DNA of 34,019 nucleotides from Planctomycetota bacterium (GTDB taxonomy: Bacteria > Planctomycetota > UBA8108 > UBA1146 > JAKEFC01), in contig JAKEFC010000157.1 in assembly GCA_022616235.1 (NCBI GenBank), positions 1-34,019 of the forward strand, written 5' to 3'. Positions 9,099 through 17,456 of this stretch are shown in pieces. Below the pieces are notes generated by a model that saw only the letters and a list, made by a program, of their open reading frames with translations, did not search any database and was not told the DNA's origin. The position numbers and the translations under genes were made by a program. Each line of letters opens with the position of its first letter. Position 1 is the stretch's first letter.

Positions 9099-11129
9099 TC
9101 ACTGCAAATTCCGCGCGGTTTCGAGGACTTTTTGCGCTTCCACCCCTGGACAGCCGATCGCGAAGCCCGTCAGCTCCGTCCGCGTCGCGCTGTTCATCAC
9201 TTGCCCGAGGAGTCCGTGCGAGTTCACCGCCACCACCTTGCCGCCGAGCAGCATCACGGGGCTCCCGCTCGTCCCTTCTCTCGTTGCGCAGGTGTAGAGA
9301 TAACTGGGTCGCGGCTCCTTGTCGCTCGTCGTCTGCACCATTTCGCGAAGCGAGCTGAGATGTCCGGGAGAGAGCACCCAGCCGCCCGTGCTCTTCGGAT
9401 GCCCGAGCACCGCGACCTCCGCGCCCACGCGCGACTGATCCTCCTGCGCGAACGCGAACTCGTGAGTACCGGCGGGAAGGCGCTCCGCGCGCAAGACGGC
9501 GACGTCCCAGTAAGGATTGTCGAGCACGAGGCGCACGGGGACCCGCGAGCCGTCCGCGAAAGAAGCGCTCGGCGCCGCGCCGATCCCTTTCGCCACGTGC
9601 GAATTCGTCATGATCAACCCATCGGCGGAAACCACGAATCCCGTACCGACTCCTTTTTGGTCGCCTTCCTGTCCGGAGAGGAGCACGACGCCGGTGACGA
9701 CCTTCTTGTACGTGTCGTCCCAGGAGGCGCGGGCGTCCGCGGCAACCTCTCGGATCGGCACGAAATCGATTCCGTATTCCTCGACCTCCAGCTCCTTCTT
9801 GAGATCCTGCTGAAACTCCGGCGCGATCGCGACGTGCGCGGTCGTGAGCACGCGATCCGCCTTGACGTCGTGGACGACGGCGCGCAGGACGTGCGCGTCG
9901 CCGAACTTCTCCAGGCGTTGCGCAATCACGATTTGGTAGCCGGCGTCTTGCAGCGCTTTGCGCGCCAATTGGCTGTTGATGAGCCCGCCTTGCGCCAATT
10001 CCCCCTCGATCAACTGCGTGTCCGACCACTTCGTCGCGCCGAGATCCTTCACGCTGAACTTGCTCTGCGCGAATTTCGGCTGCAATCGCTCCGCGAGCAT
10101 GTTCGAGACGCTGAGCCCGAACTGGGCGGCGTGCGACGCGCCGAGCCCCTCCGTCAACACGGAGAGGTAGTCTTCCGCGGCCTGCATGTTCTTGAATTCG
10201 ATCCCGACCAAGCTGAGCGGAGCGTTCCCATCGATCGCGCCGCCGCTCTTCTCCGCCGCTTGCGCGCGGCGCCCCAGCTCCGAAGCGAATGCCACTTGCG
10301 CCGCGCGCAGGCGCGCGACGGAGCGCACGAAGCGCGAAGTATCGGCGGGGGGAAGATAGACGTTGCCTTCGACTTGACTGGGGTCGATCGCGCCGAGCAG
10401 GCGATCGCAGAGGAGCCCCGCGACGACTTCCATCTCGGCTTGGAACGACCGCGCGGGCTGCGGAACATTCCACTTGCTCTCCTCATCCCACGGACTGTCG
10501 CTCTTCGCCGCTTCGAACCAGCGGCGGCTGCCTGGATCCTGGCTGGAGATCGCGAACTTGCGCGATCCGATGATGCGGTTCGCGGTCCCATCCCACGCGC
10601 TCAGATCGACCGTGATCCGCGCCTGCCCCCAGGTGTCGTTCACGTTGCGCTCGTGGCGGAGCGTGCCGAAGCAGATCACGTCGCAGCCGAGGCGCGAGCC
10701 ATAGCGCGCGACGAGCGGCAGCGTCGACAAGGTGATCTTCGCGAGGTTCCCCTGCATCGCGCGGATCTCCATGTCGTTCAAGCCGAGCACCACTTGGCCG
10801 CCGCCCGCGCGAAGCGCGTTCGCTACTTCGTCCGCGATCTGCTCTCCGAGCAGCGTGACGCGGGGAGACTCGTTGCGGATGTCGTAGGAGGTGAGGGGCA
10901 AGCAGCCGATGCTGGCAGTCGGAGCAAGGGAAGCTCCGAGGCTCGAAGTCCACGCCGAGATCTCGGCGTATACCGGGCCCCCATCCGTGGGGACGGGCGT
11001 CGCCTCGGTTATGGTGCCGCTTGGATCGCGACCGCCGGGATATTCAATCGGCCCCGGGTGCTCTTGATAGGTCTTGCACCCGGCGAGAAGGACGAACGAC
11101 GCGAACAGCGCGATCCTGGCGAACAGCAT
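9099..11129 (-). CDS. Lipoprotein: FlgO/LpoB-like N-terminal part fused to a trypsin-like serine protease
   Basis: 676 residues from ATG at 11129. Lipobox LLAGC near residues 14-18. Residues about 75-270 look like a FlgO/TolB-N-like domain (IGCLPLTSYDIRNESPRVTLLGEQIADEV...). A second similar segment follows (FGLSVSNMLAERL, LARKALQDAGYQIVIAQRL). The last 200 residues are a chymotrypsin-fold protease with GTGFVVSADGLIMTNSHV (His511), NPYWDVAVLR (Asp542) and GTSGSP (Ser621), all three catalytic residues in order. It is probably tethered to a membrane in the periplasm and may process or monitor envelope proteins. First gene of the apparent three-lipoprotein operon, 59 bases before the LpoB-like gene. 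No PDZ domain is seen, unlike DegP. Confidence 0.85.
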   Translation of the reverse strand: MLFARIALFASFVLLAGCKTYQEHPGPIEYPGGRDPSGTITEATPVPTDGGPVYAEISAWTSSLGASLAPTASIGCLPLTSYDIRNESPRVTLLGEQIADEVANALRAGGGQVVLGLNDMEIRAMQGNLAKITLSTLPLVARYGSRLGCDVICFGTLRHERNVNDTWGQARITVDLSAWDGTANRIIGSRKFAISSQDPGSRRWFEAAKSDSPWDEESKWNVPQPARSFQAEMEVVAGLLCDRLLGAIDPSQVEGNVYLPPADTSRFVRSVARLRAAQVAFASELGRRAQAAEKSGGAIDGNAPLSLVGIEFKNMQAAEDYLSVLTEGLGASHAAQFGLSVSNMLAERLQPKFAQSKFSVKDLGATKWSDTQLIEGELAQGGLINSQLARKALQDAGYQIVIAQRLEKFGDAHVLRAVVHDVKADRVLTTAHVAIAPEFQQDLKKELEVEEYGIDFVPIREVAADARASWDDTYKKVVTGVVLLSGQEGDQKGVGTGFVVSADGLIMTNSHVAKGIGAAPSASFADGSRVPVRLVLDNPYWDVAVLRAERLPAGTHEFAFAQEDQSRVGAEVAVLGHPKSTGGWVLSPGHLSSLREMVQTTSDKEPRPSYLYTCATREGTSGSPVMLLGGKVVAVNSHGLLGQVMNSATRTELTGFAIGCPGVEAQKVLETARNLQ

Positions 11130-11240
11130 GGCATCGATTCCTTTCCCAACGCAGAAGCCCTCGAGCGAAGCCGCTCGTAGGCGGTCGAACCCACCGCCGC
11201 GCTCCGCCTCGAGGGCCGCCGGCGCGTCGGGCGCTCCGAG

Positions 11241-11261
11241 TGGGGGGGTGGTGTCCCCCCA
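11241..11261. other. G/C-tract hairpin downstream of the thioredoxin-like selenoprotein gene
   Basis: TGGGGGG and CCCCCCA form a seven-pair stem with a seven-base loop, 128 bases after the stop of the minus-strand gene at 11389. There is no T-tract after it on either strand, so termination is only a possibility. The rest of the 259-base gap (11130-11388) shows nothing clear. Confidence 0.35.
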
Positions 11262-11388
11262 AGCGGCGCAACATTGTTCGAAACTACGGAATCGCGCGCA
11301 AGTTATTCACCCCGCGGCATGGCATCTTTGGTCGCTGCCGGGTAATGCCGGCCCAGCAAGGGATTCTCGGCAGCCAGGCGACCGCGGC

Positions 11389-12360
11389 TCAATGCTCTTT
11401 TTCGAGCGCGGCGAGATCCTTCTCCATGCGCTCGCGCAGCACTTTGTGGACGGGGCGCGCTTCCTTCGTCCGCTCCGCGAATGCCGCCAGCACGGCGGCG
11501 GCTCCGTCCTTGTTGCGCTCCGCAACCGCGCCATCGAATGCCATCGTCCAATAGGCCGTGAACAGTGCATCCGCGGGATCGTCGATCACCACCCCATCCG
11601 CGAACACGGCGTACATGAGCTTCGCGCACTCCTTGCGCCGCCCCGCCGTCGGCACCTTCTCGTATTCGTTCATCACGTCGATCACGGGCTTCTTGGCCCG
11701 ATACTTTTGGAAGTGCTTCACGAGACGCTCATCCGCGCCCGCGGTAGTTGCCGCAGCCTCCAACTCCGCGATCGGCGGAAACCTGCGCTCGAGGAATAGA
11801 TCGAGGAGCAGAACGTTCGCGTTCTTCAGCGCGTTCGCGGGGTCTTTCTCCGCGGCGCGATAGATGTCGAACGCCCACTTCGCCCGCTCCAAGTCCGCGG
11901 GGAACTCGTCTTGCTCGCCCCGCGTCAAGTTGCCGCTCGTCAGGACTCGCCCTTTGTGGTCGAGGAACACGACGGAAGGATGCCCGACCCCGACTCCCAG
12001 CGTGCCCAAGAGGCCCTCGTCCGGAACCTCGGGCAGGAGCGACTGGATGTTCAAGTACGGGACGAACTGCTTGCTGACATCGACCCACCAATCCGAGACG
12101 AGGGGCCCGCCCTCGACGCCGCTGCAGCGCGGTCAGGCACTGTAGCTGCGCGTGAAGTACCCGACGATGGGGCGTTCCGTCGCGAGCGATTTCGCCATCG
12201 CGTCGGTCATCTTGCGTTCCCACGCGATCTTCGTGACGAAGGGCTCCCCCATCTTCCGCTGGTATTTTTGCGTAAGAACCTCGCGGTTCTGATCTTCCGC
12301 GGAAAGGAGGACGGGGGTCGCGATGCCGCACGCGAAGGCCAGGATCCACCATCTGAACAC
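11389..12360 (-). CDS. Exported thioredoxin-fold selenoprotein with a UxxC redox motif (Sec76)
   Basis: GTG at 12360 is preceded by AAGGAG at eight bases. A signal peptide (FRWWILAFACGIATPVLLSA) leads into VGYFTRSYSA, then TGA at 12135-12133, then PRCSGVEGGPL in the same frame, on to a TGA stop at 11389. Reading the first TGA as Sec gives 323 residues with Sec76-Pro-Arg-Cys79 after a beta-strand, exactly where thioredoxins carry CxxC. The fold's cis-proline strand follows as GHPSVVFLDHKGRVL (Pro128). The rest is a helical C-terminal region of about 180 residues unlike thioredoxin. A candidate SECIS lies just after the UGA. By fold it should be a thiol/selenol oxidoreductase or peroxide reductase outside the cytoplasm; the substrate is unknown. 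The membrane protein gene 63 bases upstream may be its partner. If ended at the UGA, both halves lose the active site. Confidence 0.85.
12099..12135 (-). promoter_or_regulatory. Sec UGA codon (12133-12135) with candidate bacterial SECIS hairpin
   Basis: After UGA there are 17 nt, then a perfect six-pair stem CGAGGG/CCCUCG with loop CGGGC (12099-12115). The loop begins 23 nt from UGA and has G in position 2. The hairpin sits inside the coding sequence, as bacterial SECIS elements must. Confidence 0.65.
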
Positions 12361-12423
12361 GTCGTTCGCTCCTTAACGGTAAAGGCGGTCGAGACTCTTC
12401 CTAGGAGCGCCGACCGCAATGCA

Positions 12424-13011
12424 CTACGCGGCGGCGGCGGGCCACAGCCAACCGAAGACGGCGCCCGTCGCGAGCCCGTAGAGGACTCCATCGAAGATGA
12501 ACTTCGCCGTGATCCCCCAGCTCACGCCTTTCCAAATCGAATCGCACACGTTGCTCAGCGCGTAGCCGAGGACAGCGGCCGCGCCCGTGAATCGAAACAC
12601 CGCCATGAAATCGGCGCCGCGCGCGAGCCCGAGGCCGGCGATGTAGGCGACGAATACGCCGATGACGACCGAATAGACAAACCACTGCAACAGCGATTTT
12701 CCCATCGAGAAGGGGCCGCTCGGCAGCACGGTCATGTTGCCGACGGGACCTTGGTTCATCTTCGCGGTCATCTCCGGCGTACACATCTCCTTCATGGACC
12801 CTGCGCACGGGAACATGTAACTGCCGGGCTGCACACCTTGGGTGCGCATCGCTTCCAGGACCGCCGCCTCTCCGGGAAGCTTCTTGAAGTCGCCGCGGTG
12901 GATCGGGAGCACCATGTGGATGATGGAGCTGACGACGAACACCGCGACTGCGGCCGCGATGATTGGAATCCAGAGGTCGACAAGAGGGACGCTCGCCACA
13001 AAGGAAACCAT
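12424..13011 (-). CDS. Conserved hypothetical four-helix membrane protein
   Basis: 195 residues from ATG at 13011, with GGAGAGG eight bases upstream. Four likely membrane helices: residues about 12-36, 103-128, 133-158 and 170-190. Between the first and second is a loop of about 65 residues with IHRGDFKKLPGE, then PGSYMFPC (Cys69) and SMKEMC (Cys77), then GPFSMGKSL. I recognise the overall pattern (VSSIIHMVLP, SMKEM, FGWLWP end) as a widespread unnamed family, but no function is known to me. The two loop cysteines eight residues apart could be a redox pair. The gene for the exported thioredoxin-like selenoprotein follows 63 bases downstream on the same strand, so the two are probably co-transcribed. 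Confidence 0.8.
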   Translation of the reverse strand: MVSFVASVPLVDLWIPIIAAAVAVFVVSSIIHMVLPIHRGDFKKLPGEAAVLEAMRTQGVQPGSYMFPCAGSMKEMCTPEMTAKMNQGPVGNMTVLPSGPFSMGKSLLQWFVYSVVIGVFVAYIAGLGLARGADFMAVFRFTGAAAVLGYALSNVCDSIWKGVSWGITAKFIFDGVLYGLATGAVFGWLWPAAAA

Positions 13012-13381
13012 GACGCCTGCCTCTCCATGCGATTTGACCATGAGGCGCGATTCGAAGCGACCAACCGGCGCAGGTCGCGGTTCGAGGCACGCCCGTAGTA
13101 TGAAACCTACCGCTTTCGTGCCGGGCGCGGGCGTCGGCCCTGCGGCCCGGGAGGGGACTAGAGTAATGGAAACTCGAAGCGATTTCCCGTCCAGCCTCAA
13201 GTCATTGTCGGGCGCAGTTCCCGACCAATCGCCGGGGCGGCAGGGGCCGGCGCTCGTGTAGGGCTCAAGGGGAGGCCGCCAAGGTGCCGATAATTCGCAT
13301 TGCCAACGCGCGTCGCGACGTGCGCTGGGAGCGCGCGAATTCGACGACTCATCGCCAGGATTGGACAAGCGAGGCACGCCA
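13012..13381. other. Intergenic region between divergent genes, no gene seen
   Basis: 370 bases between the minus-strand membrane protein and the plus-strand methyltransferase. Divergent promoters must lie here. I see no convincing small gene, hairpin or promoter consensus. Confidence 0.6.
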
Positions 13382-13981
13382 GTGATCACGCTCCATGCGG
13401 ACGGCCGGACGGATGGGAGCTTTCCGGAGGAATTCTCGTATTGTCACGGCTGGAATCCTCTTACGCGTGCGGTGCTGCCGTGCACGCGCTACCTGCGGGC
13501 TCGTAACGCAGCGTATTACCTCGGTGACCGCGTGGAACGCCACCTCGACATCGGCTGCGGCGACGGCTACTTCCTGAAGCGATCGCCGGCGCGGGAGCGC
13601 TGCGGCCTCGATGCGCTCATCGGGGACAGCCTGCAAGATCTCGACCGGATTCCCGCAGGACACTTCGACCGCGTGACGATGCTCGCCGTCGTCGAGCACC
13701 TCGAGGATCCGACGGCGCTCCTACGCCACGTCTGGCGCGTGATCGCGCCGAACGGCAAGCTGATCCTCACGACCCCGAAGCAAGCGGCGGACAAGTTCAT
13801 CCGCTGGTACGTGCCGAATATCGAAGAGGAGCACGAGCATTACTTCGATCGCGAGTCCTTGGAGCGGATCCTGGCGCCCGCCTTCGTTCTGACCGGCTAT
13901 CACACCTTTCTTCTGGGGCTGAACCAGGCGTTCTGCTTCGCGCCGAAGCCGTCGTTCGCCTCCGCTCTCTGCAACGCCTGA
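13382..13981 (+). CDS. Class I SAM-dependent methyltransferase
   Basis: 199 residues. GTG at 13382 has GAGG at suitable distance; a TTG at 13361 in the same frame has its purine run too close. Motif I is HLDIGCGDGYFL (SAM-binding Gly-rich loop), followed by an acidic motif near GLDALIGD, motif IV FDRVTMLAVVEHLEDP, and the post-motif APNGKLILTTPK. This is the Methyltransf_11/UbiE-like layout. Short for the family and cytoplasmic. The EHEHYFDRESL segment is typical for enzymes acting on lipids, sugars or small molecules, but the substrate is unknown. Confidence 0.85.
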   Translation: MITLHADGRTDGSFPEEFSYCHGWNPLTRAVLPCTRYLRARNAAYYLGDRVERHLDIGCGDGYFLKRSPARERCGLDALIGDSLQDLDRIPAGHFDRVTMLAVVEHLEDPTALLRHVWRVIAPNGKLILTTPKQAADKFIRWYVPNIEEEHEHYFDRESLERILAPAFVLTGYHTFLLGLNQAFCFAPKPSFASALCNA

Positions 13982-14141
13982 TTCGACGCCGGGCGCCAGG
14001 CGCGCCGGCCGAGGCTCGCGCGCGCTTCCGGCTCCGGACCGAAATTCGGTCACGACTTGCATCTCCCCAGCGCGGGTTTCATCCTCATCGGCCGAAAGGG
14101 ATCCGCGGGAGCGAAGGACATCGGGAGGCGGGCGAAAAGCC

Positions 14142-15245
14142 ATGGCAAGCGCGCACATGCGGCTCGTGCAAGTCCTATTCATCGCCGGCGCGGCAGCCGC
14201 GCTCTTCCTTTCCATTACCGATCGCGGATTCGGGGCGGGCAAGCCGCCCGCGAAAGATGGCTCCGTCGTCTCCGGCGCCGAGGGGCGCGAGCTGGAAAAA
14301 TACCTGCTCGCTCTCGATGCGGGGGCGGGAGGTTTCAGCGGCTCGGCGCTCGTCGTTCGAAAGGGCAAGGTCCTCCTCCACAAGAGCTGGGGCCTTGCCG
14401 ATGCGAAGGAGAACAAGCCGATCCCGGTCGACGCGCTTTGGGACTGGGCGAGCGTCACGAAGCAATTCACGGCCGCCGCAATCCTGCACTTGGAGATGAA
14501 GAAGAAACTGTCCATCGACGACTCGATCCGGAAGTTCTATCCGGAGGCGCCCGCCGACAAAGCACCCGTCACGCTCAGACACCTCTTGCAGCACACCTCC
14601 GGGATCCGTCCGGGCTTCGACGAGGGAGGCGTGCATCCCGATCTCTTGAACCGCGACCAGACGGTGCTCGCATACTTGAATCTTCCGTTCGATTCGAAGC
14701 CGGGGGAGAAGTTCGCGTACAGCAACTTGGCGTATGGCGCGCTCGCGGCCGTGATTGAGAAGGTTTCCGGCCAGAGCTACGAGGACTATTGCACGCAGCT
14801 CTTTCGCGCCGCGGGGATGAAAGATGCGTGCTTCATCGGAATGAAAGAGCTTGCTCTCGAACGGGTCCCGAAAGATGCGCGCGGCACCGGCGTTCCCTTC
14901 GCGTATGGGACCCGACTCACCTGGGGCTATCGCGGCGCGGGCGGCGCGGTGGCATCGACCTCGGAGATGTACCAGTGGGACCGGGCGCTCCGCTCGGGGA
15001 AACTGCTCTCGCCAGCGGCGCTCGAACGCTACTACAAGGCGGGCCTCAACGACTATGCGCTGGGATGGACCGTTCGCGAGATGCGGGGGGACACCTACAT
15101 TTCACACACCGGCGCCGTCGGCGCGACCGTCACCGCGTATCTGCGGCTCCTGAAGGAGGACGTCGTGATCGCCCTCGCGCTCAATTACGTTCCCGCGACC
15201 CACCCGGAGCAGATCGCCGGAAAGCTTCTCGAACTCAGCCGCTGA
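14142..15245 (+). CDS. Exported serine hydrolase of the class C beta-lactamase / PBP-like family
   Basis: 367 residues with an N-terminal signal (VQVLFIAGAAAALFLS). The three motifs of the family are in order: Ser104-Val-Thr-Lys107 (nucleophile and base), Tyr193-Ser-Asn195, and His322-Thr-Gly324 in place of KTG. The last variant is common in esterase/peptidase members (EstB, D-aminopeptidase, LACTB-like), so a D-Ala-D-Ala peptidase or esterase is as likely as a beta-lactamase. RBS GGGAGG lies about 15 bases before ATG 14142; ATG 14157 is an alternative. A 160-base gap separates it from the methyltransferase, so it may have its own promoter. Confidence 0.88.
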   Translation: MASAHMRLVQVLFIAGAAAALFLSITDRGFGAGKPPAKDGSVVSGAEGRELEKYLLALDAGAGGFSGSALVVRKGKVLLHKSWGLADAKENKPIPVDALWDWASVTKQFTAAAILHLEMKKKLSIDDSIRKFYPEAPADKAPVTLRHLLQHTSGIRPGFDEGGVHPDLLNRDQTVLAYLNLPFDSKPGEKFAYSNLAYGALAAVIEKVSGQSYEDYCTQLFRAAGMKDACFIGMKELALERVPKDARGTGVPFAYGTRLTWGYRGAGGAVASTSEMYQWDRALRSGKLLSPAALERYYKAGLNDYALGWTVREMRGDTYISHTGAVGATVTAYLRLLKEDVVIALALNYVPATHPEQIAGKLLELSR

Positions 15246-15642
15246 CCACACGCCGCGCCCCCCCCGCTTTCTCCGCAAGAACTCGATCCGTATCCGTATT
15301 CCAGGCTTGCACTTAGGCCAAAGTCTCCAACCCCATGAATCAGTCGGCCCTCCCGCCGGATCTTACTTGTAGCGAGTTTTTAGATCCTTTGGCGTGACGC
15401 AAGAAGGGATACCTTGTCGCGGCTTGGCGTGTTATCGGGGCCCGAGCCTGATTCAGTTCGTCGGTGATGACCGCGGCAGGGAGGATGTCAGCTTGGGCCC
15501 CGATTCAATACGCGCGGCAGCACCGTGGCCGCCAACCGGCGCGAGTGCTTTTCGCGAAACGGCCGCCTTGCTGGTTCCCTTGCATCCCGCGAGGATATGA
15601 CTTCACAGGAAATGCAGGTCTGCCCGATGGAAGGGGCGAGAA
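15246..15642. other. Intergenic region, no gene seen
   Basis: 397 bases between the serine hydrolase and the HEAT-like gene. It contains the long inverted repeat at 15434-15504. No convincing coding sequence, tRNA or T-tract terminator was found. Confidence 0.6.
15434..15504. repeat. Imperfect 14-bp inverted repeat
   Basis: Arms atcggggcccgagc (15434-15447) and gcttgggccccgat (15491-15504) are complementary at 13 of 14 positions, with a 43-base spacer. The one mismatch can be a G-U pair in RNA. It lies about 140 bases before the HEAT-like gene and could be a leader structure or a protein-binding site. Confidence 0.6.
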
Positions 15643-16653
15643 ATGTTCGAGAGATCCAAGACCGTTTGCGCGGCGCTCATTGGCTGTTCGCTCATCGCGA
15701 CGGTTCCGTCGATCGCGGCGGATTGCACGGAGTGCGTTCCGCGCGCGGAAGGTGCCAAGCTTTGCGCGCCGCACGCAGACCAGGAATCGAAAGCGCTCGC
15801 CGCGCTCAAGAAGGAACTGAAGGGCGGCGACGACGCGCAGGCGAGGATCGCGACTCTCGAATCGATCGCAGTGCTCACCGCGAGCCATGCCAACGCGCCG
15901 AGCAAGGGCGTTGCGGAAACGCTCGCGCTCGGTTTCAAGGACGATGAAGGCGAGGTGCGGCGTGCGGCCGTCCGCCTCCTCGGCACGGGGCAACACGGGG
16001 AGATATCGCGGGCGCTCTTGATCGACGCCATCGAAGCGGCAGGCAAGGAGATCGAGAAGAACTCGAAGCGGCTCGACAAGGTCTATGAAGACTTCCAAAA
16101 GAACGCGGAAAAAGGGCAAGGCAAGAAGTCGGGCGGCGCGGATTCGGGCGGCCTCCACGGCGGACTCCAGAAGACCGGGGAGATTCTCAAGAAGGTCGAA
16201 CCATTCGAAAAGGCGATTCATCGGGATGGAGACCTTGTCAGCGCCGCGGCGATCTCCTTGATCGGCACCGGAAATCCGAGCGCGCTCGCTGCCGCGCGCG
16301 AATCTCTGAAGCCGCTCGCCGCCGCGCTGCCGGCCGATGTCGCGCCGGTGACGAAGGATCTGCTTGCGGCCGGCCAATTCGAGGATGTGAAGGCAGTCGT
16401 AGAAGTCGTCCTTTTCGCCGAGACGCTGGCGAAGCGACCGAGCGAGAAGGCCGTCGTCGTGCAGGGGGGAGATTCCGGCGACAACGTGACCATCGACCTG
16501 AAGCCGGAAGGACAGCTCTACGGTCCGATCGTTTACGACCAACTGCGCGCACTGGGCCAAGCTCGAAAGCTGCCGGCCCTCCCGGAGTTCTCGAACGAAT
16601 CGTTCGCACCGACGCTGGGAAAATGGTTCAAGGAGAACTTCCCCAAGCCGTAG
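15643..16653 (+). CDS. Exported HEAT-like repeat protein, function unknown
   Basis: 336 residues. Signal peptide (KTVCAALIGCSLIATVPSIAA) followed by a Cys-rich start, CTEC then KLCAPH. Residues 45-120 are helical with HEAT-like units (RIATLESIAVL, GFKDDEGEVRRAAVRLLG). Then comes a charged, probably coiled-coil stretch (KEIEKNSKRLDKVYEDFQKN), a Gly/Lys linker, and a second helical half (DLVSAAAISLIGTGNPSALAAARESL). The pattern fits an exported scaffold or binding protein. No enzyme motif is seen. Purine-rich AAGGGGCGAG precedes the ATG. The YiiX-like gene follows 30 bases later and may be in the same operon. Confidence 0.75.
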   Translation: MFERSKTVCAALIGCSLIATVPSIAADCTECVPRAEGAKLCAPHADQESKALAALKKELKGGDDAQARIATLESIAVLTASHANAPSKGVAETLALGFKDDEGEVRRAAVRLLGTGQHGEISRALLIDAIEAAGKEIEKNSKRLDKVYEDFQKNAEKGQGKKSGGADSGGLHGGLQKTGEILKKVEPFEKAIHRDGDLVSAAAISLIGTGNPSALAAARESLKPLAAALPADVAPVTKDLLAAGQFEDVKAVVEVVLFAETLAKRPSEKAVVVQGGDSGDNVTIDLKPEGQLYGPIVYDQLRALGQARKLPALPEFSNESFAPTLGKWFKENFPKP

Positions 16654-16683
16654 TCCGCCATTTCCGAATTGGGATCGTACGCC

Positions 16684-17271
16684 ATGGCCGCGCACGTCGA
16701 GAAATCCGAGATCGACTCGATCTCCCCCGCGACCTACGCGCGCATTCGGTCCCAGCTTCGCTCCGGCGATCTCCTCTTCGCCTCCGGCGACTACTTGATC
16801 TCGAAGCTGATCCAACACTTCACGGGCTCGCCTTGGAGCCACGTGGGGATGATCCTGCGTGCGGAGGCGGTCGATCGCGTCCTCCTGCTCGAGAGCGTAG
16901 AGGACGTCGGCGTGCGCTTCGCGCCGTTGTCGAAATATCTCGAAGACTACGAAGGCGGGCGACCCTACAAGGGACGAATCGTCGTCGCGCGCTTTGCCGG
17001 CGTCGACAAGGACTTCGTGAAGAGCGCCGCGCGCTTCGGGATCGACGAGCTGACGCGCCCTTATGACAAGGACGAGATCGCGAAGATCGTGGGGCGGATC
17101 GCCCTCGGCATCGGCAGGAAGCAAAAGGACCGCGAGTACATCTGCTCGGAACTCGTATTCGAGTGCTTTCTCCGCGGCGGCAAGGAATTCGCCTACGACA
17201 AGCGCGGCTTCATCAGTCCCGAGAACATCTGGATCGATCCGGGCACTTCACTCCAATGGAGGCTCGCCTAG
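16684..17271 (+). CDS. YiiX/YebB-like permuted papain-fold cysteine hydrolase
   Basis: 195 residues from ATG at 16684; a TTG at 16669 in frame is less likely. The fold is the circularly permuted NlpC/P60 type: the His comes first (SGDLLFASGDYL then SPWSHVGMIL, His53) and the Cys later (YICSELVFECF, Cys154). A Glu in LLLES between them fits as third polar residue. Members of this YiiX/DUF830-like group are thought to be amidases or acyl hydrolases; substrates are mostly unknown. No signal peptide is visible, so it is probably cytoplasmic. Confidence 0.8.
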   Translation: MAAHVEKSEIDSISPATYARIRSQLRSGDLLFASGDYLISKLIQHFTGSPWSHVGMILRAEAVDRVLLLESVEDVGVRFAPLSKYLEDYEGGRPYKGRIVVARFAGVDKDFVKSAARFGIDELTRPYDKDEIAKIVGRIALGIGRKQKDREYICSELVFECFLRGGKEFAYDKRGFISPENIWIDPGTSLQWRLA

Positions 17272-17456
17272 GCCAAGAACTTCCTGCCTCATGGAAGTCT
17301 TCCACCGCCGCCTTGCGCCCCTTTGACCCGCCTCCGCCCCGCTTGGGACGCGGCCCCAAAATAGCCTGTCAAGTGACCGGCTCCTGGGGCCGACACTAGA
17401 CCACGGGCCAATGTCGCCACGACTGGGAGCAATTCGCCGGTGCGGGAAGGAAGCGC

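Noticed and set aside
9099-9141. Read-through of the TGA ending the protease gene as another Sec codon
   Set aside because: The following frame gives only about 14 Arg-rich residues with no conserved look, so it is a normal stop.
8419-10473. Long minus-strand frame extending the LpoB-like gene upstream by 478 residues
   Set aside because: The extension is the antisense-type Arg-rich shadow of the protease gene; ATG 9039 has a good ribosome site and starts a lipoprotein signal.
9132-11180. 682-residue plus-strand open frame opposite the protease lipoprotein
   Set aside because: No motifs; the minus strand carries signal peptide, lipobox and full catalytic triad.
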